Of a stretch of DNA of 64,000 nt, positions 1 to 14,571 are shown piece after piece. The notes below the pieces were generated by a model. That model ran no database searches and was not told the DNA's origin. It worked only from the letters and a program-made list of their open reading frames with translations. The stretch is from NCBI RefSeq assembly GCF_013416325.1, contig NZ_JACCGK010000002.1:186001-250000 (forward strand). The letters run 5' to 3'. How positions within the stretch are numbered: position 1 is the stretch's first letter; the number at the start of each line of letters is the position of its first letter. This DNA is from Vreelandella sedimenti. Its GTDB lineage: Bacteria > Pseudomonadota > Gammaproteobacteria > Pseudomonadales > Halomonadaceae. The translations under genes were made by a program, and so were the position numbers.

Positions 1-54
1 ATGCGCATTATAGGCACGCCAAAAGCCCATGTCAAACATTTGCTGTTGGTGCGC

Positions 55-84
55 AGAAAAGGGGGCTCATCAGAGCCCCCTTTA
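55..84 (-). terminator. Rho-independent terminator after tuf
   Basis: A G/C-rich 8-bp inverted repeat (GGGGGCTC with GAGCCCCC) lies just downstream of the tuf stop and is followed on the minus strand by TTTTCT. It would end the str operon transcript after tuf. Positions 1-54 hold no gene I can support. Confidence 0.8.
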
Positions 85-101
85 TCATTCAAGCATGCTG
101 C

Positions 102-1295
102 TTACTTGACGATTTTGGCCACAACGCCAGCACCGACAGTACGGCCGCCTTCACGAATAGCGAAGCGCAAACCTTCGTCCATTGCGATCGGAGCGATCAA
201 GGTAACAACCATCTGAACGTTGTCACCCGGCATGACCATTTCAACGCCTTCCGGCAGTTCACAGGTACCGGTTACGTCGGTGGTACGGAAGTAGAACTGC
301 GGACGGTAGCCCTTGAAGAAAGGCGTGTGACGACCACCCTCTTCTTTGGACAGTACGTAAACTTCTGCTTCGAAGGTAGTGTGCGGGTTGATGGTGCCCG
401 GCTTGGCCAGTACTTGACCACGCTCGACGTCATCACGCTTCGTACCACGCAGCAGGGCGCCAACGTTCTCACCAGCACGACCTTCGTCGAGCAGTTTACG
501 GAACATTTCAACACCGGTAACGATCGTTTTAGTGGTGTCGCGGATACCCACGATTTCCACTTCTTCGCCCGCTTTGACGATGCCGCGCTCTACACGACCG
601 GTAACAACAGTACCGCGGCCAGAGATAGAGAACACGTCTTCGATCGGCATCAGGAACGGCTGGTCGATAGCACGCTCCGGCTCAGGGATGTAAGCATCCA
701 GAGCTTTGATCAAATTAGCGACGGCAGTCGTACCCATGCCCTTGTCATCTTCACCGTTCAGCGCCATCAGCGCAGAGCCAGTGATGATCGGCGTGTCGTC
801 ACCCGGGAAGTCGTACTGGTCCAGAAGTTCGCGAACTTCCATTTCTACCAGCTCGAGCAGCTCTTCATCATCGACCATGTCCGCTTTGTTCAGGAACACA
901 ACGATGAACGGTACGCCAACCTGACGAGACAGCAGGATGTGCTCGCGAGTTTGCGGCATCGGGCCGTCTGCGGCAGAACATACCAGGATCGCGCCGTCCA
1001 TCTGCGCAGCACCGGTGATCATGTTCTTGACGTAGTCAGCGTGTCCTGGGCAGTCAACGTGCGCGTAGTGGCGATCTTCAGACTGGTATTCCACGTGGGA
1101 AGTAGCGATCGTGATACCGCGCTCACGCTCTTCAGGAGCGTTATCGATGGTATCAAACTCACGCCAGTCGCCGCCGAAAACCTCAGCAGACACGCGGGTC
1201 AGGGCCGCCGTCAGAGTCGTTTTACCGTGGTCGACGTGACCAATGGTGCCGACGTTGACGTGCGGTTTGGAACGTTCAAATTTTTCCTTAGCCAC
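102..1295 (-). CDS. tuf: Elongation factor Tu
   Basis: EF-Tu is the GTPase that delivers aminoacyl-tRNA to the ribosome. The 397-residue product has the normal family length. The G1 loop GHVDHGKT is at residues 19-26, followed by DCPGH near residue 82 and NKAD near 137, then the two beta-barrel domains ending in VAKIVK. The start is GTG, with AGAGG eight bases upstream; GTG is also used by other enterobacterial and pseudomonad tuf genes. It is the last gene of the str operon, 29 bp after fusA, and a terminator follows directly. This is the only tuf copy in the window; the usual second position near tRNA-Thr is empty. Confidence 0.98.
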   Translation of the reverse strand: MAKEKFERSKPHVNVGTIGHVDHGKTTLTAALTRVSAEVFGGDWREFDTIDNAPEERERGITIATSHVEYQSEDRHYAHVDCPGHADYVKNMITGAAQMDGAILVCSAADGPMPQTREHILLSRQVGVPFIVVFLNKADMVDDEELLELVEMEVRELLDQYDFPGDDTPIITGSALMALNGEDDKGMGTTAVANLIKALDAYIPEPERAIDQPFLMPIEDVFSISGRGTVVTGRVERGIVKAGEEVEIVGIRDTTKTIVTGVEMFRKLLDEGRAGENVGALLRGTKRDDVERGQVLAKPGTINPHTTFEAEVYVLSKEEGGRHTPFFKGYRPQFYFRTTDVTGTCELPEGVEMVMPGDNVQMVVTLIAPIAMDEGLRFAIREGGRTVGAGVVAKIVK

Positions 1296-1324
1296 TGCTA
1301 TAACCTCTTTACGTTAGCTAACGG

Positions 1325-3448
1325 TTAACCGTTTTGATTGATGACGGCTTCAACGACGCTGGAGGGCGCCTCGTCGTACTTCGAGAACTCCATAGAGTAG
1401 CTCGCACGGCCCTGGGTTTGTGAGCGCAGATCGGTTGCATAACCGAACATCTCGCCCAGTGGCACCGTCGCACGAATGACTTTACCAGAAGAGGAGTCAT
1501 CCATACCCTGCACCAGGCCGCGACGACGGCTCAGGTCACCCATGACGTCACCCATAAACTCTTCGGGGGTCACGATTTCGACCTTCATCACCGGCTCCAG
1601 CAGCACGGCCTTGGCCTTCCTGGCACCTTCTTTTACTGCCATAGAAGAAGCAATCTTAAACGCAGTCTCGTTGGAGTCTACGTCGTGGAAGGAGCCATCA
1701 AACAGCGTTACTTTAACGTCGATCATCGGGTAACCCGCGATGACGCCGTTTTTGAGCTGCTCAAAAGCACCCTTCTCAACCGCGGGAACGTATTCCTTGG
1801 GAACCGCACCACCCACGATCTCAGAGTTGAACTTGAAGAACAGTTCGTCTTCGCCTTCACCCTTCTCTTCTGCTGTCAGCGGCTCGATACGCAGCCAGAC
1901 GTGTCCATACTGACCACGACCACCGGACTGACGTACGAACTTGCCTTCTTGCTCAATGCTGCCGCGAATAGTTTCGCGATAGGCAACCTGAGGCTTACCG
2001 ATATTGGCTTCAACCTTAAACTCGCGACGCATACGGTCAACGAGGATATCCAGGTGAAGCTCACCCATACCAGAAATAATCGTCTGGCCGGTTTCTTCGT
2101 CGGTTTTGACCTGGAAGGAGGGGTCTTCTTGAGCAAGCTTGCCCAATGCCACACCCATCTTCTCCTGGTCTGCCTTAGATTTAGGCTCTACAGCAACCGA
2201 GATAACCGGATCCGGGAACTCCATGCGTTCAAGAACGATCTTGTTATCAATGTCGCACAGGGTATCACCCGTGGTGACGTCTTTCAGACCGATACAAGCA
2301 GCGATGTCGCCCGCCAGAACTTCTTTGATCTCTTCACGGGAATTGGCGTGCATCTGAACGATACGGCCAACGCGCTCTTTCTTCTGCTTAACGGAGTTAT
2401 AGACACCGTCACCAGATTTCAGAACACCCGAGTAGACGCGGATAAAGGTCAGCGTACCAACGAAGGGGTCTGTGGCGATCTTAAACGCCAGGGCCGCAAA
2501 CGGTGCACTGTCATCAGCTTCACGGGTATCAACGGTGCCGTCTTTATCGTCGAGCTCACCTTCGATCGCTTTAACTTCCGTCGGCGAAGGCATGTATTCG
2601 ATAACGCCATCCAGCACTGCTTGAACGCCTTTGTTCTTAAAGGCAGAACCACAGGTTACCAGAACGATATCGTTAGCCAGGGTGCGCGCGCGCAAACCGG
2701 CTTTGATCTCTTCAACCGATAGCTCACCGCCTTCAAGGTACTTTTCCATCAGCTCGTCAGAGCCTTCGGCAGCAGCTTCGACCATTTCTTCGCGGTACTT
2801 TTCTGCTGTTTCTTGTAGCTCAGCAGGAATATCCACGAGGTCATAATTCATACCCAGGCTTTCCTCATCCCACAGGATAGCCTTCATCTGAATCAGGTCG
2901 ATAACGCCTTTAAAGTCCTCTTCCGTGCCCCAGTTAATCTGGATTGGCACAGCTTTGGCACCCAAACGCTCTTTCAACTGCTCGACAACCATGAAGAAGT
3001 CAGCGCCGGTACGGTCCATCTTATTGACGAAGACCATGCGCGGAACTTCGTACTTGTTGGCTTGGCGCCATACTGTTTCGGTCTGCGGCTGAACGCCGGA
3101 AGAGCCACACAGTACAACAACCGCACCATCAAGTACGCGCAGAGAACGTTCAACTTCAATGGTGAAGTCAACGTGCCCTGGGGTGTCGATAATATTGATA
3201 CGGTGCTCAGGGAACTGCTTGTTCATGCCCTGCCAGAAACAGGTTGTTGCAGCTGAGGTGATAGTGATACCACGCTCCTGCTCCTGCTCCATCCAGTCCA
3301 TGGTCGCAGCACCATCGTGCACTTCGCCCACTTTGTGGGAGAGGCCGGTGTAGAACAGTACACGCTCAGTCGTCGTGGTTTTACCCGCGTCGACGTGAGC
3401 GACGATACCGATATTACGGTAGCGATTTAGTGGAGTCTTGCGTGCCAC
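1325..3448 (-). CDS. fusA: Elongation factor G
   Basis: EF-G is the translocation GTPase that also helps recycle ribosomes with RRF. The 707 residues are normal for the family. The P-loop AHVDAGKTT is near residues 17-25, DTPGH near 90 and NKMD near 144, followed by domains II-V with the GMGELHLDI segment. The start is GTG, with GGGAG upstream. It is the third gene of rpsL-rpsG-fusA-tuf. The 247-bp gap to rpsG is unusually long and structured (repeats and two hairpins), which suggests a processing or control element between the ribosomal-protein and factor genes. Confidence 0.98.
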   Translation of the reverse strand: MARKTPLNRYRNIGIVAHVDAGKTTTTERVLFYTGLSHKVGEVHDGAATMDWMEQEQERGITITSAATTCFWQGMNKQFPEHRINIIDTPGHVDFTIEVERSLRVLDGAVVVLCGSSGVQPQTETVWRQANKYEVPRMVFVNKMDRTGADFFMVVEQLKERLGAKAVPIQINWGTEEDFKGVIDLIQMKAILWDEESLGMNYDLVDIPAELQETAEKYREEMVEAAAEGSDELMEKYLEGGELSVEEIKAGLRARTLANDIVLVTCGSAFKNKGVQAVLDGVIEYMPSPTEVKAIEGELDDKDGTVDTREADDSAPFAALAFKIATDPFVGTLTFIRVYSGVLKSGDGVYNSVKQKKERVGRIVQMHANSREEIKEVLAGDIAACIGLKDVTTGDTLCDIDNKIVLERMEFPDPVISVAVEPKSKADQEKMGVALGKLAQEDPSFQVKTDEETGQTIISGMGELHLDILVDRMRREFKVEANIGKPQVAYRETIRGSIEQEGKFVRQSGGRGQYGHVWLRIEPLTAEEKGEGEDELFFKFNSEIVGGAVPKEYVPAVEKGAFEQLKNGVIAGYPMIDVKVTLFDGSFHDVDSNETAFKIASSMAVKEGARKAKAVLLEPVMKVEIVTPEEFMGDVMGDLSRRRGLVQGMDDSSSGKVIRATVPLGEMFGYATDLRSQTQGRASYSMEFSKYDEAPSSVVEAVINQNG

Positions 3449-3516
3449 GGTGAAACTCCCGTTTGTTGGCGATGCTCGTTAATTTAGCGGCGTATGCAAG
3501 CGAGGTTTATGCGGCC

Positions 3517-3584
3517 GCCGCTACCACTGCATCATGGTAGCGGCTGAGTGTTGCAACTTTTGAATTGCAACAACGCGACTCAGC
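3517..3584 (-). promoter_or_regulatory. Two abutting hairpins in the rpsG-fusA spacer
   Basis: Two strong inverted repeats lie in the transcribed spacer. One pairs 3517-3525 with 3536-3544 (GCCGCTACC with GGTAGCGGC) around a 10-nt loop. The other pairs TGTTGCAA (3549-3556) with TTGCAACA (3565-3572), and an outer GCTGAG/CTCAGC arm (3543-3548 with 3579-3584) extends it across a 6-nt bulge. They share two bases, so they are adjacent or mutually exclusive. There is no T-run, so neither is a simple terminator. An mRNA processing or stability role is an inference. Confidence 0.55.
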
Positions 3585-3631
3585 AAACATTTCACCATGC
3601 TGAACAACGTGCATATATAAACCAGAAAGCC

Positions 3632-3706
3632 ATACTTAAAAACGCCGTACAAAGAAACGCCGATTTTAGAAACGCTGACCTTAAAAACGCCGACCTTAAA
3701 AACGGT
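3632..3706 (-). repeat. Five 15-bp tandem repeats overlapping the rpsG stop
   Basis: Five units with an exact 15-bp period start at 3632, 3647, 3662, 3677 and 3692. The plus-strand consensus is GACCTTAAAAACGCC. The unit at 3692 contains the rpsG stop codon and its last codons, so the array grows out of the gene end. Copies are nearly identical near rpsG and degrade towards fusA. The period has no frameshift, so every strand reads as five-residue repeats. Confidence 0.85.
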
Positions 3707-4166
3707 AGTGCGAGAAGGCCTTGTTGGCTTCTGCCATGCGATGCACGTCTTCGCGCTTCTTAACGGCAGAACCTTTACCTTCAGCGGCATCCAGCATTTC
3801 ACCCGCCAGACGCTGAACCATGGTTTTCTCACCGCGACGACGCGCCGCGTCTACCAGCCAGCGCATTGCCAGCGCTTGACGGCGAGACGGACGTACTTCA
3901 ACCGGCACCTGATAGGTCGCACCACCAACGCGGCGCGACTTCACTTCGACCATCGGCTGGATGGCTTCCAGCGCTTTGTCGAAGATCTCCAGCGGATCTT
4001 CTTTACTACGCTCGGCAACCTTGTCCAACGCACCGTAGACGATACGCTCAGCTATGGACTTCTTGCCGCTGACCATCAGGTGGTTCATGAACTTCGCCAG
4101 ACGCTCACTTCCGAACTTAGGATCCGGCAGAATCTCGCGTTTAGCTACTACTCTTCTTCTAGGCAT
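3696..4166 (-). CDS. rpsG: 30S ribosomal protein S7
   Basis: S7 is a primary 16S rRNA binder that nucleates the 30S head. The 156-residue product has the family length, starts [20 protein letters not shown] and ends NKAFSHYRF. It sits between rpsL and fusA as in other gammaproteobacteria. In E. coli S7 represses its own operon by binding the rpsL-rpsG spacer; the 187-bp spacer here is long enough for such a site, though I could not fold it. The last codons and the stop are part of the 15-bp tandem array described separately. Confidence 0.98.
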   Translation of the reverse strand: MPRRRVVAKREILPDPKFGSERLAKFMNHLMVSGKKSIAERIVYGALDKVAERSKEDPLEIFDKALEAIQPMVEVKSRRVGGATYQVPVEVRPSRRQALAMRWLVDAARRRGEKTMVQRLAGEMLDAAEGKGSAVKKREDVHRMAEANKAFSHYRF

Positions 4167-4340
4167 GATAAGCCCTCAATTAAGGATCTTTCAGGTAAAC
4201 CCGGAACTCATGCAACCTGCGTACGATATTTAAGTACCACAAGTGCAGCCCGACCTTACTCTTATCAGACCGTCAAATTCGTGAAATCGTTACTCAGCAC
4301 GCCCTTTTGACGGGGCGACGCTGCACAGCTGACCTAGCCC

Positions 4341-4368
4341 TAGGACTTAAAACTTAGGACTTAGGACG
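4341..4368 (-). repeat. 7-bp repeats across the rpsL stop codon
   Basis: Four contiguous 7-bp units on the plus strand read TAGGACT, TAAAACT, TAGGACT, TAGGACG. The rpsL stop at 4354-4356 lies inside this run, so the gene end has been tandemly copied into the spacer, as at rpsG but with a different period. Confidence 0.6.
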
Positions 4369-4728
4369 CTTAGTACCGTATTTAGAACGACCCTGACGAC
4401 GATTTTGAACGCCAGAGGTGTCAAGGGCGCCACGAACGGTGTGATAACGCACACCCGGCAAATCCTTTACACGACCGCCGCGAATCAAAACGACAGAGTG
4501 TTCTTGAAGGTTGTGACCTTCACCACCGATATAAGAAGACACTTCAAAGCCGTTGGTAAGGCGCACACGGCAAACCTTACGCAGAGCCGAGTTAGGCTTC
4601 TTCGGGGTGGTGGTGTAAACGCGCGTACAAACGCCACGTTTTTGCGGACAGGCCTGCAGCGCTGGCACGTCACTCTTGGTGACGGGGCGCTTGCGCGGCT
4701 TGCGCACTAGCTGATTAATCGTTGCCAT
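4354..4728 (-). CDS. rpsL: 30S ribosomal protein S12
   Basis: S12 is the decoding-site protein of the 30S subunit and the classical site of streptomycin-resistance mutations. The start was set at the ATG giving [15 protein letters not shown] and 124 residues, the family length. A longer in-frame reading upstream only adds unrelated residues. The conserved [12 protein letters not shown] segment and its decoding-site lysine (Lys43 by family numbering) are intact, as is KDLPGVRYH. It is the first gene of the str operon, and a promoter lies about 100 bp upstream. Confidence 0.98.
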   Translation of the reverse strand: MATINQLVRKPRKRPVTKSDVPALQACPQKRGVCTRVYTTTPKKPNSALRKVCRVRLTNGFEVSSYIGGEGHNLQEHSVVLIRGGRVKDLPGVRYHTVRGALDTSGVQNRRQGRSKYGTKRPKS

Positions 4729-4818
4729 GGTGTTTAGCTGACTCCAATGGTTGCCTTGCCTTCTAACAAATGCGGGCAGCAGATGCGGGCGCACCCGCCC
4801 CACTGTTAAAGGCTGCGC

Positions 4819-4848
4819 ATTCTAAAGGCTGACCCTAGGTCGCGTCAA
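4819..4848 (-). promoter_or_regulatory. Promoter of the str operon
   Basis: On the minus strand a TTGACG -35 (4843-4848) and a TAGAAT -10 (4819-4824) are separated by 18 bp, about 100 bp upstream of rpsL. This fits a sigma-70 promoter that lets rpsL-rpsG-fusA-tuf be transcribed independently of rpoBC. Confidence 0.6.
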
Positions 4849-4849
4849 G

Positions 4850-4875
4850 CCTTGCCGGCGGTTTTACCGGCAAGG
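4850..4875 (-). terminator. Hairpin downstream of rpoC
   Basis: A perfect 9-bp stem (CCTTGCCGG with CCGGCAAGG) lies between the rpoC stop and the str promoter. There is no T-run on the minus strand, so it is a weak or factor-dependent terminator candidate, or a 3'-end stabiliser for rpoC mRNA. Confidence 0.35.
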
Positions 4876-4940
4876 TGACACTTTTCAGGTCAGCTATTCG
4901 TTTTACTTACTCATGTTACCTACTGCTTTAGGCGCCAAAT

Positions 4941-7900
4941 CTACAGCTCGTCGTCAGAATCGAGAGCGGTCAACTGTGCACCCAGCTCCTGTTCGACTTC
5001 GGTAGCCGAAGGATTGAACAGTTGCTCAACGTCTTCGCGCTTGCGACGACGCTCTGCGTGGTGAGTCAAGCCCGTACCAGCCGGTATTAGGCGACCAACC
5101 ACCACGTTTTCTTTCAGGCCGCGCAGGTAATCGCGCTTGCCGGTCACCGCTGCTTCGGTCAGTACGCGGGTTGTCTCCTGGAAGGAGGCCGCGGAAATGA
5201 ACGACTCGGTGGCCAGGCTGGCCTTGGTGATACCCAGCAGCATACGCTGATACTTGGCCGGGAATTTCTTCTCTTTTTCAAGACGTTCGTTCTGTTCCAG
5301 CACGCGAACCAGTTCAGCCTGGTCGCCCGTGATGAAGTCAGAATCACCCGAATCAGTAATCTCTACCTTACGCAGCATCTGACGCACAATGACTTCGATG
5401 TGCTTGTCGTTGATGCCTACGCCCTGCAGACGATAAACGTCCTGCACTTCGGCAGTGATGTACTTGGCGAGCTCCTCAACACCCAGCAAGCGCAGGATAT
5501 CGTGCGGATTGCTCGGCCCATCGGAAATTACCTCGCCCTTCTCGACGGTTTCGCCTTCGAAGACGGCAATTTGACGCCATTTCGGAATCAGCGCTTCAAA
5601 CGGATCGCCAGATTCCGGGGTAATCGTCAGACGACGCTTACCTTTGGTCTCTTTACCGAAGCTGATCACACCGCTGATCTCGGCCAGGATCGAGGACTCT
5701 TTCGGCTTACGCGCTTCGAACAAGTCAGCAACCCGCGGCAGACCACCAGTGATGTCTTTGTTCGCCGAAGCTTCTACCGGGATACGGGCAACCACCTCAC
5801 CTACCCCGATCGTCACACCGTCGTCGACCGAAATAATCGAGTTGCCCGGAAGCAGGTACTGAACCGGGGTGTTGGAGCCCGATACAGAGACGTACTCGCC
5901 CGAACTGTCTTGCAGCATGACCATCGGGCGCTTGTCGCGACCGGCCATGGGACGTGCTGCCGACTCGATCACCTCGATAGAGGAGAGGCCAGTCATCTCA
6001 TCGACGCTGCGGTGCATGGTGACACCCTCGTCAAGATCGATGAACTGCGCCTTACCTTCTACTTCGGCAACGATCGGGTGGGTGTGCGGATCCCATTTGG
6101 CGACCGTCGCACCAGCGTCGACCACGTCGCCGTCGCGTACGGAAAGCTCAGCACCGTAAGGGAGCTTATAGTACTCACGCTCACGGCCATGGTCGTCAGC
6201 AACGGCCAGGGCGCTAGAACGAGATACCACCACCAGCTTGCCGTCGGCACGTTCTACATGCTTGATGTTGTGCAGACGAACCTTACCGCCGTGCTTCACT
6301 TGTACGCTATCCACAGCAGACGAACGCGATGCCGCACCACCGATGTGGAAGGTACGCATGGTCAGCTGGGTACCCGGCTCACCGATAGACTGTGCGGCGA
6401 TAACGCCGACAGCCTCACCAATGTTGACCTGATGGCCACGGGCCAAGTCACGGCCGTAACAGGAGGCACACACGCCGTGCGCGGTCTCACAGGTAATCGT
6501 GGAGCGAACGATGATCTCGTCGACACCCATGGTATCGAGCTCGGCACACCATTTCTCGTCGAGCAGGGTACCTTTCGCGATCAAGACTTCACCGCTGCCA
6601 GGGTGAACCACATCCTGAGCGACTACACGACCCAGCACGCGCTGGGAAAGCGGTACGATAATGTCGCCGCCTTCGATGATCGGGTGCAGGGTCAAGCCAT
6701 TTTCGGTACCACAGTCGACTTCCGTGATAACCAAATCCTGCGCCACATCGACCAAACGACGCGTCAGGTAACCGGAGTTGGCCGTTTTCAGGGCCGTATC
6801 CGCAAGACCTTTACGTGCACCGTGGGTCGAGATGAAGTACTGCAGTACGTTCAGACCTTCACGGAAGTTGGCGACGATCGGTGTTTCGATGATCGAGCCA
6901 TCCGGCTTGGCCATCAGACCACGCATACCTGCCAACTGACGGATCTGGGCAGCGCTACCACGGGCACCGGAGTCGGCCATGATGAAGACGCTGTTGAACG
7001 AGTCCTGCTCAACTTCGTTACCATCACGATCTATGACGGTCTCTTTAGAGATACCGACCATCATCGCCTTGGCGACTTTATCGTTGGCCTTGGACCAGAT
7101 ATCGATAACCTTGTTGTACTTCTCGCCCGCTGTTACCAGGCCAGAAGAGAACTGGTCTTCAATTTCTTTAACTTCGGCTTCCGCCGCATCAACGATTTCA
7201 GTTTTTGCTTCGGGGATAACGAAGTCGTTAACACCGATTGAGGCGCCGGACCAAGTCGCGAGACGGAAACCGGTATACATCAGCTGGTCAGCGAAAATGA
7301 CGGTCGGCTTGAGGCCAGCACGACGATAGACTTCGTTGATCAGGCTGGAAATCGCCTTCTTCTTCATCGGCTGGTCGATCAGCGCGAAGGGCACACCTTC
7401 GGGCAGAATGCGGAACAGCAGTGCACGGCCTACCGTCGTATCGTAAATACGGCGGTGGAAGCTACGCTCGCCGCTCTCTTCTTCGATATCGATTTCGTCC
7501 AGACGCACTTTAACCCGGGCGTGCAGCGATACTGACTGAGTACCAAATGCGCGCTCGACCTCGTTGAGGTCAGAGAACACCATGCCTTCGCCTTTGGCGT
7601 TGATCTTTTCGCGGGTCATGTAATAGAGACCCAGAACAACGTCTTGCGACGGTACGATGATCGGCTCGCCGTTGGCGGGCGACAGCACGTTGTTGGTGGC
7701 CATCATCAGCGCACGCGCTTCAAGCTGCGCTTCCAGGGTCAGCGGTACGTGTACCGCCATTTGGTCACCGTCAAAGTCGGCGTTATAGGCGGCACACACC
7801 AGCGGGTGTAACTGGATCGCTTTACCTTCGATCAGCAGCGGCTCAAACGCCTGGATACCCAGGCGGTGAAGCGTGGGTGCGCGGTTGAGCAGTACCGGAT

Positions 7901-9155
7901 GCTCGCGGATAACATCGGCAAGGATGTCCCACACTTCCGGCAGCTCGCGCTCGACCATCTTCTTGGCGGCTTTGATCGTTGAGGCATAGCCCAGCGACTG
8001 CAGCTTGGAGTAGATAAACGGCTTGAACAGCTCAAGGGCCATTTTCTTGGGCAGGCCACACTGGTGCAGACGCAGGGTCGGACCCACGGTAATGACCGAA
8101 CGGCCCGAGTAGTCGACGCGCTTACCCAGCAGGTTCTGACGGAAACGACCCTGCTTACCTTTGATCATATCGGCGAGCGATTTCAGCGGGCGCTTGTTAG
8201 AGCCCGTGATCGCGCGGCCACGACGACCATTGTCGAGCAGTGCATCGACGGCTTCCTGCAGCATACGCTTCTCGTTGCGCACGATAATATCCGGCGCATT
8301 GAGATCGAGCAGACGCTTCAGGCGGTTGTTACGGTTGATCACACGACGGTAAAGGTCGTTGAGATCGGAGGTCGCGAAGCGGCCACCATCCAGCGGTACC
8401 AACGGACGCAGATCCGGTGGCAGCACGGGCAGCACTTCCATGACCATCCACGCCGGCGCGTTACCGGAATGGTAGAAAGCTTCAAGCAGCTTGAGGCGTT
8501 TGGAGAGCTTCTTGATCTTAGTTTCGGAGTTAGTCTGCGGAATCTCTTCGCGCAGGTGGTTAATCTCTTCTTCCAGATCGATGTCTTTGAGCAGCTCCTG
8601 AACGGCTTCGGCACCCATGCGGGCGTCGAAGTCATCACCGAACTCTTCCAGTGCTTCAAAGTACTGCTCGTCGTTCATCAGCTGACCACGCTCCAGCGTG
8701 GTCATACCTGGATCGATCACGACAAAACTTTCGAAATACAGCACGCGCTCGATATCACGCAGGGTCATATCGAGGAACATGCCGATACGCGACGGCAGTG
8801 ACTTCAAAAACCAAATGTGTGCCACCGGCGAAGCGAGCTCGATGTGCCCCATGCGCTCACGGCGCACGGCGGCTTTGGTCACTTCAACGCCACACTTTTC
8901 GCAGATGATACCGCGGTGCTTCATGCGCTTATACTTGCCGCACAGGCACTCGTAATCCTTAACCGGGCCAAAAATCTTGGCGCAGAACAGGCCATCCCGC
9001 TCCGGTTTAAAGGTACGGTAGTTGATGGTCTCAGGCTTCTTCACCTCGCCAAACGACCAGGAGCGAATCATGTCCGGCGACGCCAGGGTAATCTTGATCG
9101 CGTCAAACTCTTCGGACTGAGACTGCGATTTGAGTACTTTCACCAAATCTTTCAT
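4941..9155 (-). CDS. rpoC: RNA polymerase beta' subunit
   Basis: RpoC is the largest catalytic subunit of RNA polymerase. The 1404-residue product has the family length. The N-terminal zinc-binding cluster CLCGKYKR...ICEKC is near residues 70-88. The Mg-binding [12 protein letters not shown] motif is near residue 460, and the second zinc cluster [15 protein letters not shown] lies in the second half. It ends [10 protein letters not shown]. It starts 10 bp after rpoB, so the two subunits are co-translated from one mRNA. Long open frames on the opposite strand here are codon-bias shadows. Confidence 0.99.
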   Translation of the reverse strand: MKDLVKVLKSQSQSEEFDAIKITLASPDMIRSWSFGEVKKPETINYRTFKPERDGLFCAKIFGPVKDYECLCGKYKRMKHRGIICEKCGVEVTKAAVRRERMGHIELASPVAHIWFLKSLPSRIGMFLDMTLRDIERVLYFESFVVIDPGMTTLERGQLMNDEQYFEALEEFGDDFDARMGAEAVQELLKDIDLEEEINHLREEIPQTNSETKIKKLSKRLKLLEAFYHSGNAPAWMVMEVLPVLPPDLRPLVPLDGGRFATSDLNDLYRRVINRNNRLKRLLDLNAPDIIVRNEKRMLQEAVDALLDNGRRGRAITGSNKRPLKSLADMIKGKQGRFRQNLLGKRVDYSGRSVITVGPTLRLHQCGLPKKMALELFKPFIYSKLQSLGYASTIKAAKKMVERELPEVWDILADVIREHPVLLNRAPTLHRLGIQAFEPLLIEGKAIQLHPLVCAAYNADFDGDQMAVHVPLTLEAQLEARALMMATNNVLSPANGEPIIVPSQDVVLGLYYMTREKINAKGEGMVFSDLNEVERAFGTQSVSLHARVKVRLDEIDIEEESGERSFHRRIYDTTVGRALLFRILPEGVPFALIDQPMKKKAISSLINEVYRRAGLKPTVIFADQLMYTGFRLATWSGASIGVNDFVIPEAKTEIVDAAEAEVKEIEDQFSSGLVTAGEKYNKVIDIWSKANDKVAKAMMVGISKETVIDRDGNEVEQDSFNSVFIMADSGARGSAAQIRQLAGMRGLMAKPDGSIIETPIVANFREGLNVLQYFISTHGARKGLADTALKTANSGYLTRRLVDVAQDLVITEVDCGTENGLTLHPIIEGGDIIVPLSQRVLGRVVAQDVVHPGSGEVLIAKGTLLDEKWCAELDTMGVDEIIVRSTITCETAHGVCASCYGRDLARGHQVNIGEAVGVIAAQSIGEPGTQLTMRTFHIGGAASRSSAVDSVQVKHGGKVRLHNIKHVERADGKLVVVSRSSALAVADDHGREREYYKLPYGAELSVRDGDVVDAGATVAKWDPHTHPIVAEVEGKAQFIDLDEGVTMHRSVDEMTGLSSIEVIESAARPMAGRDKRPMVMLQDSSGEYVSVSGSNTPVQYLLPGNSIISVDDGVTIGVGEVVARIPVEASANKDITGGLPRVADLFEARKPKESSILAEISGVISFGKETKGKRRLTITPESGDPFEALIPKWRQIAVFEGETVEKGEVISDGPSNPHDILRLLGVEELAKYITAEVQDVYRLQGVGINDKHIEVIVRQMLRKVEITDSGDSDFITGDQAELVRVLEQNERLEKEKKFPAKYQRMLLGITKASLATESFISAASFQETTRVLTEAAVTGKRDYLRGLKENVVVGRLIPAGTGLTHHAERRRKREDVEQLFNPSATEVEQELGAQLTALDSDDEL

Positions 9156-9165
9156 GGGACGGCTC

Positions 9166-13242
<4,077 letters not shown>

Positions 13243-13359
13243 CTGTATTCCCCAGCTTGTTCACCATGGGTGACCGATGCGTGGTCATCGCTGCCCGGCG
13301 GGCTTCGTCAGACGCAGACAGCAAGCTCCTAAATCGGTAGCTCGCCGTCGAAAATCTAG

Positions 13360-13434
13360 TTCGATAACTCAGTCGTCGATAACACTGTAGTCGATAACAC
13401 TATCTTCAATAACGCCATCTTCAATAACGCTGTT
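13360..13434 (-). repeat. Five 15-bp tandem repeats in the rpoB leader
   Basis: Five units of exactly 15 bp start at 13360, 13375, 13390, 13405 and 13420. Plus-strand examples are TTCAATAACGCCATC and GTCGATAACACTATC. Unit number, period and total length (75 bp) equal those of the rpsG array. Aligned in the same orientation, the best units of the two arrays share about 10 of 15 positions, including AACGCC. Confidence 0.85.
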
Positions 13435-13512
13435 ACGTTTCTGTCGTGGCTGCTCTCAATGAGCAGCACTGCTGTTGTTCAATATCATCGACTGTCCAAC
13501 ATCAGCTACAAC

Positions 13513-13549
13513 AGAAAAAGGCCGGCAGCGGGAAATCCCGCCGCCAGCC
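13513..13549 (-). terminator. Attenuator-type terminator between rplL and rpoB
   Basis: On the minus strand a G/C-rich inverted repeat (about 13520-13549, stem GGCxGGCxGCGGG with CCCGCxGCCGGCC) is followed by TTTTTC. It sits 40 bp after the rplL stop and would reduce transcription into rpoBC, matching the known lower need for polymerase subunits than for L7/L12. Confidence 0.8.
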
Positions 13550-13589
13550 GTGGAAGCTTACGCAGCGCGTAAAGCCGTCCGCACAAGGC

Positions 13590-13958
13590 TTACTTGAGCT
13601 CGACGGTTGCGCCCGCTTCTTCCAGCTTGGCTTTAGCTGCTTCAGCGTCGTCTTTAGACAGACCTTCTTTGATGGTCGCCGGAGCGCCGTCAACAGCACC
13701 TTTAGCTTCTTTCAAGCCAAGGCCGGTGATCTCACGTACTGCTTTGATCACGTTTACTTTCTTGTCGCCAGCAGCGGTCAGAACGACGTCAAATTCAGTC
13801 TGCTCTTCAGCCACTTCGCCGCCAGCAGCCGGGCCAGCCATTACGGCAGCCGCTGCAGAAACGCCGAATTTCTCTTCCATTGCTTCGATCAGCTCGACAA
13901 CTTCCATTACGGTCATGTCGGCTACAGCATTGATGATATCGTCTTTAGACAGTGCCAT
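13590..13958 (-). CDS. rplL: 50S ribosomal protein L7/L12
   Basis: L7/L12 forms the ribosomal stalk that recruits translation GTPases. The start was set at [15 protein letters not shown], giving 122 residues. An upstream in-frame extension is not conserved. The N-terminal dimerisation helix, the Ala/Gly-rich hinge ([13 protein letters not shown]) and the C-terminal factor-binding domain ending [12 protein letters not shown] are all visible. It follows rplJ by 112 bp and is followed by the attenuator before rpoB. Confidence 0.98.
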   Translation of the reverse strand: MALSKDDIINAVADMTVMEVVELIEAMEEKFGVSAAAAVMAGPAAGGEVAEEQTEFDVVLTAAGDKKVNVIKAVREITGLGLKEAKGAVDGAPATIKEGLSKDDAEAAKAKLEEAGATVELK

Positions 13959-14070
13959 TGTTTCATTCCTAACTTTGCGGGAGTCTCGGTCAGCCGAGGA
14001 CTCAGGATTCATTGCTCGGTTCAGGCAGCGCTCTGGTTAAACCGTTTACGCCACCCGCAAGAAGAACTGC

Positions 14071-14571
14071 TTATGCAGCTTCTTGCTTCTGGTCGCGTAG
14101 AGCGGCCAGAGTACGAACCAGCTTGCCAGCGGAGGCTTCTTTCATTACCGACATCAACTTGGCAATTGCTTCGTCGTGAGTCGGTAGGGTTGCCAGACGG
14201 TCGATGTCAGCAGCCGGAATCAGCTCACCTTCGTAGGCCAACGCTTTTACTTCGAAGTTCTTGTCCGCTTTAGCAAACTCTTTGAACAGACGAGCGGCAG
14301 CGCCCGGATGATCAGTTGAGAAGGCCAACAACGTAGGACCAACGAAGCTATCGTTCAAGCACTCCCACTGAGTGCCCTCGAGAGCGCGGCGAGCCAGCGT
14401 ATTACGTACAACACGCAGCTCTACACCATTCTCACGCGCCTGCTTGCGCAGATCGGTCATTTTACCAACCGTAACGCCGCGAGAATCAGCAACTACGACG
14501 GAGAGTGCGCCCTTGGCCGCTTCACTGACCTCGGCAACAATCGCTTTCTTGCCTTCAAGTGCTAGTGGCAC
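14071..14571 (-). CDS. rplJ: 50S ribosomal protein L10
   Basis: L10 anchors the L7/L12 dimers to 23S rRNA and represses its own operon. The start was set at a GTG (14571) giving [15 protein letters not shown], the conserved N-terminus, with GGAG eight bases upstream. Earlier in-frame codons have no homology to the family. The 166-residue length is normal. The C-terminal helix that binds L7/L12 is at the end ([16 protein letters not shown]). The 319-bp leader upstream is long enough for the L10-binding RNA. Confidence 0.97.
   Translation of the reverse strand: MPLALEGKKAIVAEVSEAAKGALSVVVADSRGVTVGKMTDLRKQARENGVELRVVRNTLARRALEGTQWECLNDSFVGPTLLAFSTDHPGAAARLFKEFAKADKNFEVKALAYEGELIPAADIDRLATLPTHDEAIAKLMSVMKEASAGKLVRTLAALRDQKQEAA

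Larger units (their letters stand above)
13243..13589 (-). other. rplL-rpoB spacer without a gene
   Basis: This 347-bp transcribed spacer holds a strong terminator-like hairpin next to rplL, a small 7-bp stem (GCTGCTC at 13449-13455 with GAGCAGC at 13461-13467) and a 75-bp repeat array. I see no open frame with a credible start. In E. coli the same spacer carries an attenuator and an RNase III site; the hairpins here are the likely counterparts. Confidence 0.6.

Noticed and set aside
3548..3763. Plus-strand 71-codon frame with pentapeptide-like repeats
   Set aside because: It runs into the antisense of rpsG, has no clear ribosome-binding site, and its pentapeptide look follows from the 15-bp repeat period. 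Kept only as an observation about the repeats.
5400..7241. A 613-codon open frame on the plus strand opposite rpoC
   Set aside because: It is fully antisense to rpoC, has no recognisable domain, and similar long shadows lie opposite tuf, fusA and rpoB. It reflects biased codon use.
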